This document shows, one piece after another, positions 10,830-24,161 of a stretch of 64,000 bases of DNA. The notes below the pieces were generated by a model. That model had not been told where the DNA came from, did no database searches, and was given only the letters and a program-made list of their open reading frames with translations. The translations under genes were made by a program, and so were the position numbers. Position 1 is the stretch's first letter, and every line of letters starts with the position of its first letter. The stretch spans positions 171,301 through 235,300 of the forward strand of contig NMRA01000517.1 in NCBI GenBank assembly GCA_002633005.1, read 5' to 3'. This DNA is from Phoronis australis (lineage: Eukaryota; Phoronida; Phoronidae).

Positions 10830-13800
10830 GTTTGGGCAATCACATTGTGGCAGTCCTCAGACTTGTCCTCCACAGGCTGAGCTGTCTACTGGCTGTGGAT
10901 ACCAGTCTCTCCAAAGTTTGAACTTGTAAACAAGTTCAATGAAATCAATATCTTTCAAACTGGTGGAGTCAGATGAAAAAATTGTTACTAGGGAGTCAAG
11001 CACTAAAATGACCGTGGAAAGGGCAAAATATTGTCAAAAGGAGTTTCAGATATATACTAATAGAGGAAAAATGCCATAACATGTGCTAATTAATCTCCAA
11101 GAACTTAGCAGATATAGAGGCATACATCAATAGCTGGAGTCACACAAAAATTAACTGATCCAAGCTTACTATGTAAAGCTTAATAATACATGGTTAAATA
11201 AAATACTGAAAACTACTTTCCCTAAATTTGAAAAATCCACGATGATTAATTATAGGTCGTGTTCACTTGACATAATTTACTAACAAAATGAAATCAAACG
11301 AATCCCATTGATGGGTTCATAAATAGGGGGAAAAGCATAAGCGTACTATAAATCAATTCAATTACCTGAAAGAATGGAATGGCGAAATTCCAACTGGGAG
11401 AGCAACTCCACTGGCAAGCGTAGGTTTCCACCTACATGCTCAGTTTCAGGTCAAAAACACTGAGACGATGCATAAGGTCTATTAATATTTGATTACCACT
11501 GATTTGCTGGCTCACTAGCCAGCACAGGACGGCCACACTATACTGCCAATATTGCCATACAATATTGATTAGAAAAAGACGCCATGCTTGAGAGAGACTT
11601 TTGATACATCATGCTGAGAAGGAAGGGGAACAGCTTGGAGAGGAAATCGGGAAATCGGGTCAACAAATCCGCTTATTGGGGTAATCGGCAATTTACACTG
11701 TCTGATAAATCATTTCAGACAATCGCCATTGTCTTAGACTACCAACGAGGGGGTCTTGCAAAGCTTCTTACATCAGACCAGCAGAGATCAGAGACTAGCC
11801 ATGAATAGCCAAACTGACTCAACAGTAGACTAATCCCAAATGTCAACATGGAATCCAGTGTCTGCCTCAATTAGTGCTGGTGTTTCCAACAACACTTATT
11901 AGCTGTGATGGAAAATGGCCATTTGAACATCTCACCTTTAATAGAAGGCTTTAAACAGTGTTTAAGGTTATTAAGGACATTATCCATATGCATACCTAGT
12001 CAAACATCTACAAAACTATAAATTTTAATTCAATAAAAGTATAATTTTTTAAATGTAGAAAGCATATAGAATTGAGGTGTTTTTAGTAAAACTAAGCAAA
12101 AAATAAACATTTATAGCCATTCTCATCAATAATATTGATCAAATTTCATTTGAGATGAATAGTCTAGATGCAACCAAAATTGTTGTTACAGCTTCCTAAA
12201 TTATTATTTGTTTTTCTTTTATGCAACTTTTGAATTTTTAATGGTGCCCCTAATGCAAAAGGGAGCAATTTTAAAGCCAATCCTAATATCATTTTGGAGA
12301 ACAGTTCGCAACGCATAGAACATGAAATTTTCATTAAGAATCCAATGGGCCCCCAGATAGAATGTTGCAAAGAAAGCCAAATTTTGGACACTTTTAGGGA
12401 TCTATGTATCTGAAGAATGATTCCATATAAAAACCATATGAAAATGAAAAATGACTATATATTCAAAAATTCATACAGAGCTAATATCTTGTGCATGTGT
12501 TGGGATGTTGGCCCAAAGTACACTGCTGCAATATTTGCACTCAGTGACCTTTGGTTACCGAGATATGACCTATTTGGCTATAAAGGCAGTAAAACTAAAT
12601 TTTTGGAAGGGCAAAAGATCAAACTTGGAAAACTGGTGACAAAGTTTGACATTGAAAGTCATAAAGACTTGTGTAAGGAAACTCATAGGTACATTTAAAT
12701 TTCCAGCAGGGGAGAAAACTCTGAGACCACTTTTCAGGCCAGTCACAAGTGGCAAGATTTTGCTTAACCTGCCTGCTATATCGGAATATATTTGAAGTTG
12801 AAATTCTCTGTATAGACACTTCCAAGACTGATCTTTGATAACTGCATTTAAAAAAACTTGTCTCTTATATAGTTAGTGATACACGTGGCCCTCGAATTTG
12901 GGCATTTTGTTATGTGGCCCTACTCTGACTGACAAGAGAATTGAGGCTATTAGTTCAGAAATATCACCTAAAATATATGCTCTAATATCAACAATGCAAT
13001 ATCACAAAAATTCAACTTTCACCTTTGAGACCCTGTTTTTCTTAAACACTCTGTTTAACTTTACAAATGGCAGTTTAGGGTTCGAAATTTCATGCACTTC
13101 TTGTCACTGCAAAGAATAGGGAGGAATTTCCTTCTTGTACATTTGGTCAATTTTCGTTACTAAAGTAGGATTGCGGAGGAAATGTGGCCTTCATTAGCTG
13201 TGCTAAGGACGTCAAAGGTCATCTGAGGTGGTGCAAAGTGCCACAGAAGTTTGAAAGTATATCGGAATTACAGTTGATTCTTGCCAGAGCTTAAGAGAGG
13301 AGGCTGGACTGGCAAACAAATGGAAATGCGCCGTTATATGTTTTACACATTGACATGAGTTTGGACTTGGCTTTAGACAAAAATTGACGTGCTGTTATCC
13401 AGGACACACGGCTAGAACGAAGCAGAAGATTGAACGGGGCGTTGACTTTCGCATGTCGCAAAAGATTTTTCGCCAGTTTGATTTGTTAGTACCTGTTGGT
13501 GCAAGTAAGATATTAGGAGCAATTGCTAGAAAGTTACTTCACATTTATCACAACTGTTGGCCTGGGTCAAAAGATCATGACTTCAGTTCAGAATATTGTA
13601 TTAGCTCTCGCTGACAACTTTCGACTTACTGACTGCCCAGGTGTACAAACCTGATAGGCCTATCCGGTTAGCGGGTTAGGATGGGCTGCTGGACTTTGAA
13701 TATTGCAACCATGTTATACCTTGCAAATCTGAAAACTGTGATCCATAATTATTCAAATGGTTCAATGGTGTGACCCATGTTTATACCGAAAGACCATGAA

Positions 13801-14219
13801 AAAGTATGTACCATACTTGTACAAAAGGTGACCCATCTTTATACACATCTTTAGTACATATGACCTGTGAGAACTGGTGAAATCGTCACCAGATTGGTCA
13901 TTCCACTAGTCTGCTTAGGTCGCCATTGAAGCTAGTAGATAATGCCAGAGCAATGATGGCGACCATCCCTGAGGTGATTGCTTGCCGTAATTTGTATTTT
14001 AATATTTACATCAAAATATTTTCTAAGTATGGAAAGAAGCTCCACTCATGATTATACCACATGACTCAAAAGCTGACAATACAGTTCACTTCCCTTTAAA
14101 ATTGTAATGGCAGTTAATCATAATTTTGCACTTATTCAGTACTTTTTGCCATGCAGCCATATTCAGATGTGAACCTCATCACTTTCTGAATGGAACACGG
14201 GCTTTTATGAGCACACATG
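10830..14219. other. Non-coding stretch
   Basis: AT-rich, no recognisable gene. Frames such as 12417-12698 and 13384-13614 have no family resemblance or splice support. Confidence 0.5.
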
Positions 14220-15150
14220 ACAGATGACGACAAATTTCGGATGGATACAACAACTGGTGTGTCCCGTAGTGGCAATCCTAGTTTTATATATTTACCTCTG
14301 TATCTTTAAAGCTCCTCAACATATTATGAAATTTGGCACATAACCATCTCTTAAGGAAGTGACATTATCCTCCCTGTATTTGAGGTATTTTGTTCCACCC
14401 AGTGGCCATTTTTACAGTTTTCGAGTCTGCCCCTTCTATCAAACAAACCATCCATAGAATGATTGTGAAAATTGTCATATGTGTTCTTAGTGTGAAGAGA
14501 ATGATGATGAAAATCTTCCGACGACTTTGACTACTTTGGCTCCTGCTAGTGGCAGTTTTGTTTTTTGTAGTGCCCATGGCTGTTTCTACTAAACCCATTG
14601 CCGGATCTCTATTAAATTTAGCAAGTGTATTTATATGAAGTTGACAACGGATGACGACGGCTTTCAGACGGATCCAACAAACGCTGTGCTCCCTAGTGGC
14701 AATTTCATTTTTTCCATTTTCCCGTTACTCTGAAATTCCTTGATGGATTTTTATGAAATTTGGTTAACAGCTTTCTATTACAGAAACGGTGTTTTTGGAT
14801 GATTTGACATATTTTACGCCATCTAAGGCCATTTTTATTGTTTCCTAGTATGTTTTTGGCATCCGCCCCTCTGCCAACCAAACCACTCAAAGCATAATTT
14901 TGAAAATTAGCATATATGTTCTTAGTGTGAAGAGGACGGTTAATGATGATTTTCCAATGACATCGAGTACCGTGGCAGTTTTGTTATTTGCGCCCATAGC
15001 TTATCTCCTAAACCCACTGCAGGATCTTGATTAATTTTAGTAATTGTAACACCGGGTGACCATGATTTTCTAATGAATCCATGCCCCCTAGTAGCAATTT
15101 AATTTTTTTGTTTTCCTCTTTTACTTCTAAGTTCCTTGACGGATTTTTAT
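14220..15150 (-). repeat. Inverted copy of the 430-bp higher-order repeat (about 2.3 units)
   Basis: Reverse complement of the family at 2389-4250. CCCTAGTGGCAAT-type segments recur at about 14265, 14692 and 15087, with GGATCCAACA and TGGTTTG-like blocks between. It is more diverged than the first array. Short ORFs here are products of the repeat. Confidence 0.75.
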
Positions 15151-15159
15151 TGGATTTGG

Positions 15160-17633
15160 TAAATAGCTTTCTATTAAAGAAACAATGACATGTTCCCGTT
15201 TTGGGATGAATTCGACATATTTTGTGGTTTTTTGAAGTGTTGTGTGGAAATACATCATACACTAAACCTAGCATACCTTCAAAAAACTGTGATTTTTAGT
15301 CCGCCGCATGAACATAATTTACATATAGTGAAACTTTTAGCTGGTAAGTCGCAACAACACCCAATTGTTTAAATACTGGTTTGGAAAGCCGGTAACTTGG
15401 ATATCACTGAAAGGATTGTTTTTAATCCTAAATATCCGTACCTGTTATTTTTCTGAAATTGCAAATTCCACTGGCGCACTGCCACCATGCTCGGCCGCTT
15501 TAGTGTTGTACAAGCATTGCGTGACCCTTTTGTATGTCCAACAGGACACTTCTGCTCGTATCCACCGTCCTCTTTTCATTTGTGATCTCGAAGATCTTGA
15601 TTAGTTTTAGTATGAACTTTGCTAATAGTTTGAGAGGACTTTTTCAAGCGCATATACAGGGATTTGTTCAGGAGGTCTGAAAATGGACCAGCGTGGGATT
15701 CTTAGTCAATTACGGTGTTTGAAAAGTGACTAAGCAATGGGTAATGGGCACCCTTAATAAGAATAAAACCTGCTTCTCTGAAGTATAAAATGGTGATGAG
15801 GGTTGTATTATTAACTCATTGAAATTGACTTTTTTGAGTTCTCTTTTCCTATAATAAATTTTTATTTTTGTACCAGCAAAACTGAAAATCCGCGAAGAAC
15901 CTCATACAGCTTCCCATGATCTCCTTTGTCACTGATGTAGCAAAACGAATGACATTTGTTCTATTTGGCATCTTGGCCGATAGATAATTGCACAATCGAG
16001 TAGCGCCTCCTAGAGTCTTATAATCAAACTGACAGTCACAGATTGGCAGAAAAGTGTGTGTTATGTAAAAAACTGACTGCACAAAAACTATGAAAGAGAC
16101 AAGATTTTTTATTCTTGCGTTGGGCGGAACAAAGACAGCAGTAACAGACGGAAGTTAACTCATGTTCCAAAAGAATCCAATATAGATTTGGGAGAGCGAT
16201 AAAAATGCGTAAAAATGGCCTTAATAATAAGCAGTGAAAGTGACATTTTTGTAGGCTAAAATGTGAGGACATAAAAAATCAATAAATCCATCCGAACTAA
16301 TTTTTCTTGTATGTTACTCTTTTTTCTTTCTGCTATGCAGTTATTTTTTCTATAGCATGAAGCGATGTGTTGTTGCTCACAAAAAGTCATCTACTTCCCA
16401 GTACTTTTATTTGCTATTTTTCAGAAAACGTACAAAGCGGTCGTAAAAAAGGTTAAAAAAACTCAGATACTCTTAAAATCTCAGTCTCAGGTGTCTTTTG
16501 ACAAGGCCAGCTGATGTGGTAAGTTTCAAAAAATTGGTGATTTTGCATACATAGCCCACCATCTGGTTTTTATATAGAATTGCTCTTAAATAGTCTCAAG
16601 TGGGTGGAGTATGCTCAAACTATTTTTTACTTTTACTTTTACTTTTATAGACTTAAGTGCTTAAACCTGAAATAGAAGCAAAAACAGAAGTAGTCGCTTT
16701 ATAACAACGATTAGTATATTATTTGGACATATTATCAAGTTATAAACTCGTATTATTGAGTCAATAATTCTCAATATTGATTACTCATATCTTCATACTG
16801 ACCGCTGCTACGGTAACACGATTTTTTTGCTACAAAGCAATGCAGATCTCACTCAGTTTGATAATCCCGGGAACTCCCCATATCCAGGCCAGTAGTTTAC
16901 CACTACGCCACCTGCATGACACTGAGCTCCAAAGTATTTTAAGCCTTTTCATGACATCCACAGGCTGAAGTCATATAATTTATGTATCATGTGGACGCAA
17001 ATCTGCACCAATGTATGGCAGTTCATAGCATCACACTAATGTACTAAAGTGCATTTTCGAAGGATAAAAAATATTAGTTATAGCTGAAAAATTCCAAAAG
17101 ATGTCATTTGATTAGACTTCAGCGCTGAGCGTATCAAACACTGAACATGCGATAACATTAACATAACCAAATGAAGTTTGTTGATTGCTTTGCATTAAAA
17201 TCTAAAACTTTACACGAGCAAAACATTCCCACAACATAGCCAATTGTTCCATTATCCATTCCTTACTTTTTTGAAAATTTACACATTTGTGCAAGAAAAC
17301 AGGTAGCTGACTGACCAACGGGTGATCGACATACAATCAAAAACAGGCAGCAGATTGACTAATAAATGATGGACACACAATCAAAAGTCAACACACAGTC
17401 TCCCTCTATGGGTTACTTAGAGGATGAAATCGCATAACATTAGCCTCGGTCATTATCACATTTTTGGAATCAGAATACCAACACATTAACCTTGGTGGCA
17501 GACCATTTTCACAGGACATATGACTGAACAATGAGGACATATTTATAGGGCCTTCCAAACTAACGTCGACGGGTCGATGTTTTGGGGAGTTGCGGTCAGT
17601 ATGAACGGTTAACTTTGGTCCTGGATCAAAGTT
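15160..17633. other. Non-coding stretch
   Basis: AT-rich and featureless apart from a (CTTTTA)n run near 16628-16650 and the SINE head at 16853-16920. Confidence 0.5.
16853..16920 (-). repeat. tRNA-derived SINE head (degenerate)
   Basis: The reverse strand reads GGTGGCGTAGTGGTAAACTA, an A-box-like D arm, and about 30 bases later a B-box-like GAGTTCCCGGGATT. The boxes are too degraded for a tRNA gene. It is similar in layout to 18307-18382 and 32936-33002. Confidence 0.45.
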
Positions 17634-18306
17634 AACAGCGCCAGGCCTTTATCCAGGATTTCGAAAATGGGGTTCCCAATATTCCAGAGCCTCCCTGATT
17701 CCAATGACGTGCAAGTCTAATCCCCCACCCCCACGACCGTTCACCAGCAATACCCCTATACACAGACGAAGGTTTTTTACAAAAAAATGCGTAGACCACG
17801 GTTTTTACACCTAAGTTTACCAAACAGCCCGCTGTAGTGAGCTTTTTTACTTAACAACTGTGTAGACAAAGACTTTTACAACTAAATTGACGAAAACAGG
17901 CAAGTAGCTTACCAAACAGACATATTGGTTAAATGATGAGAGCACAATGTTTTTGGTGATCTCGAGTCAAATTGTTGTTATAAAGTTTGTCATACCATCT
18001 TAATTAGCTTCAATATTCTGTAAAATGAGTCATCAGAACTGCAGTTACACAACAAGAAAAATGTGCATATGAAGTGATTTATATTTTGGCAAAAGGTGTC
18101 ACTGTTCCTCAACATTAAAATCTTAAAACACACAATGAAAAGCATGAAACAAGTGCAAACTCAAAAATTTTAAATGGGCATATTCTTGTGGCACAATATA
18201 GTATTAAAATAATGACATTTATACCACAATTTTAGCCTCAAATGGCAGATGCAATCATGTAATAACCCATAAAGTTATCTCACTATTGAGAAAACATTTT
18301 GGCGGG

Positions 18307-18382
18307 AAACCGAAGCCAGATTCGAACCCGGGTCTCAAGAGTGTCGAGTCGCCGTCTTTACCACTACACCACTCAGCGGCTG
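18307..18382 (-). repeat. tRNA-derived SINE head
   Basis: The reverse strand gives TGGTGTAGTGGTAAAGAC (A box), then CCCGGGTTCGAATCTGG (B box, perfect GGTTCGAATC core). The would-be acceptor strands do not pair, so it is a SINE head rather than a functional tRNA. It lies inside the hAT-like element 17642-19501. Confidence 0.6.
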
Positions 18383-18922
18383 ACGTCATAGAACGTGAAA
18401 ATAGAATACTTAAATGAGCACACGCAACAATCACATGTTCAGCCAAGGGCATTGCACAGACATTTATACGCTATGAAACATAAGACGCATAATTTCCGTA
18501 AAAACGATATTTTATCAGTGAAATTTTTCTCTCGTGTTCTCTTACTTGTAAATCACCGATCTCCAATTTGAATGCGGGTATCGTGTCGTCAGGATCCTTT
18601 TACTTGAGCATTATAGTCAGTTACTAATGGCAACCTACTTTAGCAGACGATATTTTCCCGGTCGAAGCTTAACGTAATAAAATGTGTAGCAAGCTATAAT
18701 AGTTGATAAATCTCAATTTATAGATTCACTTTATTTCTATTTTATTTAAATTTTCAATTGGTTTTGAGTATAAGCATTATTTGACAAAAATAGCTCGGCT
18801 TTTCTTAAAAGGTCACGACCTCCGACACCGGGCCTCTGACACAGAAAGTAGTTACAAAGCCGAGTTGAGTTGAGAAAGGTAGATCAATTCAGTGCAATGT
18901 TTCTCGTTCAGTATGTGGTATG

Positions 18923-19090
18923 AATAGATTATTACATGTTCTCAGTCGTTGGCCCCCTTATCTCGAGCCCTCGTGGATTTTGGAGAATTATCACCCCCTG
19001 GGCTAACGCCCCTCGGGAGATAATTCTACAAAATCCACTCGGGCTCTAGATAACGGGGGATAACGACTTTGCCATGTAATGATCTATATT
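18923..19090. repeat. Long foldback (inverted repeat, arms about 80 bp)
   Basis: The left arm from 18923 (AATAGATTATTACATG, later CTCGTGGATTTTGGAGAATT) is mirrored by the right arm ending at 19090, centred near 19003. Arms differ at a modest number of positions and the loop is nearly absent. This is a MITE-like or palindromic element nested in the hAT-like element. Confidence 0.85.
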
Positions 19091-19509
19091 TATTTCGCTT
19101 TTATGTTTATAAAAAAGATGAAAATCATGAAATTACAGCTCTGAAAAACCAGTTTGGACTTATACTAATGTAGGAACTTTATAGTAATGAACACAGAGCT
19201 AACGCCGCAAGGAGCCAGCAGTGGAAGAAACGTTGACAACCAAACATGTGCTAATATGCCTGAAAGGTGTTGGATACTGAATGCTTTCAACCAAGTTGTA
19301 AATTTCTTGCTACTTTGGAGCTGTCTTCCCTTCAACTATGTGCTTGGGCTTCATAGTCACCATTACAATGTGTGTCCAAACTTTAAAGTTTCCAATTGCC
19401 AGTGGCGTCCAAATGATACATTGGGCGTCCTTGCCAGGGCATCCAGATAAGTGCTAAGGTGTCCATTTAGACGCACAGGACGTACGATGCATAAAGACCT
19501 GAACAGCGC

Positions 19510-20569
19510 CAGTTAACATCACAGTAAACAGGTAGATTTAACAGTGGAGCGTCGCGCTCCGTGCAACATGAACGGTCAACTTGAGTCCCACCGAAGTTAT
19601 CGCCAGGTGCCAATGTTATCAACAATTAAAGGGTAGTGTCGTCGCTAATAAATGCTTATAGTTTGCTCAAATAATCACCAATCTATTTAAAAATAAGTTT
19701 TCTGTCAATTACCACAATATATATGTTCCAAAATTGTCACATTCAAGTCCTTGTCTCAAAATGCCAATGTGGTTCGAGTATTCGAAAATACTTACAAAAT
19801 AAAATCTTATTTTCTATACCCTTTCATTATGTTCATTTCGCCTTTCTTGCCCAAATCGGTTTTTAACAGTATTTGACCCTTGTTTGTGAGCGTATGATTA
19901 CTGGTTGTCATCGATTATTTCCGTACCCACATTTCCGGCTCATCAGTTCAGGAACTTGTCCTGAAAGCCGCCAGTTTTTCCTTATAACTGAATGTGCTAT
20001 TGCTTGCTCGAAAAGTCTTCATTATTTTGTTTTATTAGTAATATCTCGTGAATCGTTTGTTTTTCGATTAAATTTTTTTTCATTTTAAAAAAGTACTTTG
20101 CTATCATCAGAAAGGTAGTGCATTCTACTCCGTAAAAATCGAAAAAGTACCAAAATTGGGGCAAGCAGTGTAAAGTTATTGCAATTTTTGTGGTGAAATT
20201 TGGGTCACTTTGTTTGGATTGCGTAGGTCATATTGGAGAACAGCGAGATAAGTTACGAGTTTAAAACTTTGTGTAAATTGTTTTCGCCAACAATTTATGG
20301 TCAAATTTAGTGACACATATACTTTCTTACTATTCTGCATGATTCAACAGTTTTCACCAAATTTCAGCCTCACAGTTGTTATTTACCATTAGTGATAAAT
20401 GTGCTCACAATTCATTTCTGGCGACACTGACAAAATGGCGACTTTTGCTGAACTGAAAGACATTTTCAACCAGCTACTTTGTAATTTGTGAAGATTTAAC
20501 GTTGATACATTTTGGCAAAGCTGCTACAAAAAAGGAACTTTGTTCATTTTTTCGTATTTCTGTAAAAAA
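19510..20569. other. Non-coding stretch
   Basis: No supported gene or repeat boundary. Confidence 0.45.
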
Positions 20570-21075
20570 TATGAGATATATTGAAATTATTTTACTGTGA
20601 ATTTCCCATTCAGGTGATCTTACTCTAAGCTAAAAAAATAGTTGAAATAATTTTGAAATATATGATCTTACTCTAAGCTAAAAAAATAGTTGAAATAATT
20701 TTGAAGTGGTTTTTTGTTTGACTGTCAACTGCTGTTCAAGGCTTGATTCGGTGTCACAAACTGATTCATATTTTTCTAAATTTTAAGTCTCAATTGCTTT
20801 CAAGTCATGTTTTGTAACTGCTTTCTCAATTCAGGTTATAGTCAACAATATGAAAAACCTAAACTAGAGCAATAAGCTATGTTGGTTTGTGAAGCTTCAA
20901 GCCTCCAATTCTTGTTCCTTGCAACTTCATATTTTTTAAATCCTGGTTGCCAAATTCTGGTGTAAGGAAACGCTATTCGTTCTCCATGGTAACAGTTAGA
21001 TGTATGTCCACTTTCATATCATGGAAACTTGTGCTGTTGGATGCATACATGTTGTAAAGTATTGTGCATTTTAAG
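20570..21075 (+). repeat. Dispersed repeat A, copy 1
   Basis: Aligns in the same orientation with 49090-49565. Shared blocks include AATAGTTGAAAT, TTTTTTGTTTGA, TTCATGTTTTGTAAC and ATGCATGTCCACTTTCA-like segments. Contains a local 48-bp x 2 duplication at 20616-20705. Confidence 0.65.
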
Positions 21076-21609
21076 TTACTTATCGTAAAAGGTTGAATGA
21101 TTTTGGCTTAATGAATAAAAAATGATAACATTTTGTATTAGACTTGTCATACTTATGTGCTCGAAAGAGCCCCCTATTTGGAGAAATGGAAAAAGGTTTG
21201 CCTCAGTCAGAGAAGCACGAACTCCGAAAAAAGTAGAAAACGAGACAAAAGTCCACTAGAAGACAAGAAGTACCAAAATTTAGCGTCTGCAATTCATAGC
21301 TCTGAATGTACCCAGTGAATCTTATAGTAAAAGGTAGATATTCCCAAAAATTCCAGCCCCCACCCCCATTTTTTTAGGCTTGGTGCGCTCATGCAAAGTC
21401 TGGCAAATCTCTGTTGAAAGCTAACAACTTTGCACAGTTCGCCAGAAAAACCCAAGTTCTAAATAAACCTCGTTTGAGCGAGCGCTGTGACAAGGTAGGC
21501 CTAAGGGTAGCCTTGGTGCTAAGCTGTATAGGCCTACTAACAAAGATGTATTTTGACGATAGTCTTCATTGGTAGCTGGCACTGAGGCTAGCTAAGGGCT
21601 GCCGCGGCA

Positions 21610-22155
21610 GTGTGACACAGGACTAACCAGCTCGTAATTTTATGCAAGTGTCTGAAACTACTTTGAATATATACGGCATTTATGATTTGAACACTTTACT
21701 TCGACAAAACAGCTTGCAACCGCATGCCTTTACCATTCGCCAGTGTCTGGTCTCGATCCGCACCGGGTCCGATAGGCTGTGGTCCCGAGTCTGGCAAAAT
21801 AATTTCTGTCAAAATTTATACGCCACATTTCTTCAGCAAATTCAATAAAATTGTTGGTATTTTAATTTATTAAAATTATTTTCCCCTCTTTTGCAGGCTG
21901 GTAACAGGCACTGCTCCAGTCGCACTGACGGCGTCTTCTTAGCCTGGGTTCCTGAATGAATTGTACTTACGGGTTCGCAGTAAGTTCAAAATGGCGGTGT
22001 GCTCTTCGGGTGCAAGTCGTGAGTGGCGCTTTTATTTAAGCTTTATTCGATTACGGATTGTGTATTAGTTATGGGGTAGGTACTTCTTGGATCCTTATAA
22101 CATTCTCTAACCATGTAGTAAGGGTTAACAATATGTGCTTCTTGGACTTTAAAAA
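21610..22155 (+). repeat. Dispersed repeat B, copy 1
   Basis: Reverse-complement partner of 48005-48590. Shared blocks include AGCCTGGGTTCCTGAATGAAT, GGTAACAG-CACTGCTCCAGT and AAAATGGCGGTG. The AAATGGCGG phrase resembles a YY1 site. Confidence 0.7.
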
Positions 22156-24161
22156 AATCTTAGCATGCAGCGCTACCTTGCAATTACTTTGATGACAACA
22201 GCGTCACATATTGTTTACTTCGATTTCCGTTAACTACTGAAGTCGGTATGAACGGTTTACTTAACTTCATGATTTACGTCAACCAGAATAAAGTCAACAT
22301 GAAAAAGGGCCTCATGTGTCTAGTACAAGAAACAAGCTTTATTTTATGACAGTTATATTGAGAGCTACACCAGATGGCAGCTTGTACCAAGAAGATATAA
22401 TGTGACTTATTCAGTTTTAAGTGGTGTCGTTAAACAGACAATGAAAATTTAATTATTGCCAGTTTGTCACGTAAAGTCATGATGTCAATAACTACACTTA
22501 GCCGCCAATAGAAAAACTATTGAGTACTTCCGTAACTCACCGGCAATTTCCATACCGTCCTTGACCTCGACGGGCCCAGGGTGGAAGTGTGTGGGGGCTT
22601 CTTGTGAACATTTTTGTTCTTTGACTGCGAATTTCTTACGAAGTCGCCGTAACAGGACACCGTGAATGGTATTGGGAGAAAGAACAATTCTTCATGGTTT
22701 GTTGAACCCCTGTTTTGTGTAAATTTATTGAGTTTTATGTTTGCTATCGACCGCTGAAGTGAAGCACCCGTGGAATTTCAAGTCCGAAGTGTCATAACTT
22801 GTAGTATTATATGTAGTATATTGGGGACAATCAGAAGCTGAGGACGCCTTGTTTTGAATGCGGTAACAACAAGTTGGTTTACCGACAACGAGTTGGACTA
22901 ACAGTGGAAAAAGCAAGTTCAAAATTTTTGAAAATTCACAAAATTTAAGTAGCAATGTCACGATAAATAGTACTGAAAATTCTTAAATTAAAATACTACT
23001 TGTGAGGAAATCACAACAGATGCTAGCAACACATTCTCAGGAACATCACATTGACAATGTCATTGTGGTGTGTCTATCCAGGTACAGAGTTGTCTTCTAT
23101 CGCTATCTTCATCCATTTTCTCTTAGCTGACACCATTCGAAAGTTCAAGAAAATATATTTCATAACATTTGAGTAATCTTCTCCAGAAATACCACAGATT
23201 GTACATGAAATTAGAAAGAATGTGAAACGGTGTCGAATATGGTACACTTACATTACTACGCTACTTATTTACGGACAGGTTACGTGACTAGGGGCCGGTG
23301 GCCTGTTCATATGGAATAAATCTATCGTACATATAATGTGACTGATGAAAGAGACGCCCCGACAACTAAACCAGAGACGGAAACGTGTTCACGAAAAACT
23401 AGTTTTCAGTGAAATTGAAAACAGAAAAGTCGAGCATTGAATGGATTTGAGAGAAACAAGAACATTAACATGTAAACAAAACAGCAAACTCACCACAAAA
23501 CCAGAATCAGACAGTCAGTTTATCGCCTACTGTCTTTTCCCAAAGAAGCACGAGACAACCGAACTGTAAAAATTAAGAAATTTCACAAAATGACATTACA
23601 TCTGAAAGCACTGAACACAACTGTGCAGGGAATATGGCGAGAAGTGTTGTGATGTCATCAGAAATCGTGTTGTAGTAATGACGTAGCCGATGTACCGGCT
23701 AGTATCTCAGCCTTACAAAAGATGTCAGTCTGATGTCGATACGAGCAGCTGGTGGCATCATAGACTATGGTGGCATCTGCGGTTTGACTAGCTTGAAAAG
23801 CGGGACTGACATCCGCGGGATGAAAGGCGAGGACTTTATTTCTATTCCGAAGCGTGGCAGATGTTGTGCAGTAACACCAAAGATACTATAAAATCTTTGG
23901 TAACACTCGAAAACGTCCTATTGGTGATTTTTTTGTTTTTTTAATAGAGCGGGAAAATACGAGTGCCCATGCGCCGCCAAAAATGGTCCAGTCGTTTTGC
24001 GCCGGAAACGGTCCGGAAATAGAGTTACTACATGGCCGCACGACGACGGACAGTGATTGCGTCAAGCAAGTGGGACATTTTGGTGGTGTGGCGGGGGAGC
24101 CAGTTGGCAACTAAGGGACAAGGGCCACCCTTTTCATTGCAAAATTCCTCAATCCAATATT
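22156..24161. other. Non-coding stretch
   Basis: No supported gene. The patch around 23640-24160 is richer in CpG than its surroundings and could be a promoter, but no transcript structure is visible. Confidence 0.4.

Larger units (their letters stand above)
17642..19501 (-). mobile_element. hAT-like element, about 1.86 kb, with 8-bp target duplication
   Basis: Left end CAGGCCTTTATCC and right end (inward) CAGGTCTTTATGC are flanked by the perfect direct repeat AACAGCGC at 17634-17641 and 19502-19509. Both terminal regions align with the 492-bp element at 5094-5585 in reverse orientation. No transposase is visible. The interior instead holds a tRNA-derived SINE head (18307-18382) and a long foldback (18923-19090), so it looks like a non-autonomous element that collected insertions. 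The 492-bp copy could be a deletion derivative or the original shorter form. Confidence 0.82.

Noticed and set aside
18307-18382. Functional tRNA gene on the minus strand
   Set aside because: A and B boxes are good but the acceptor strands do not pair; it fits a SINE head.
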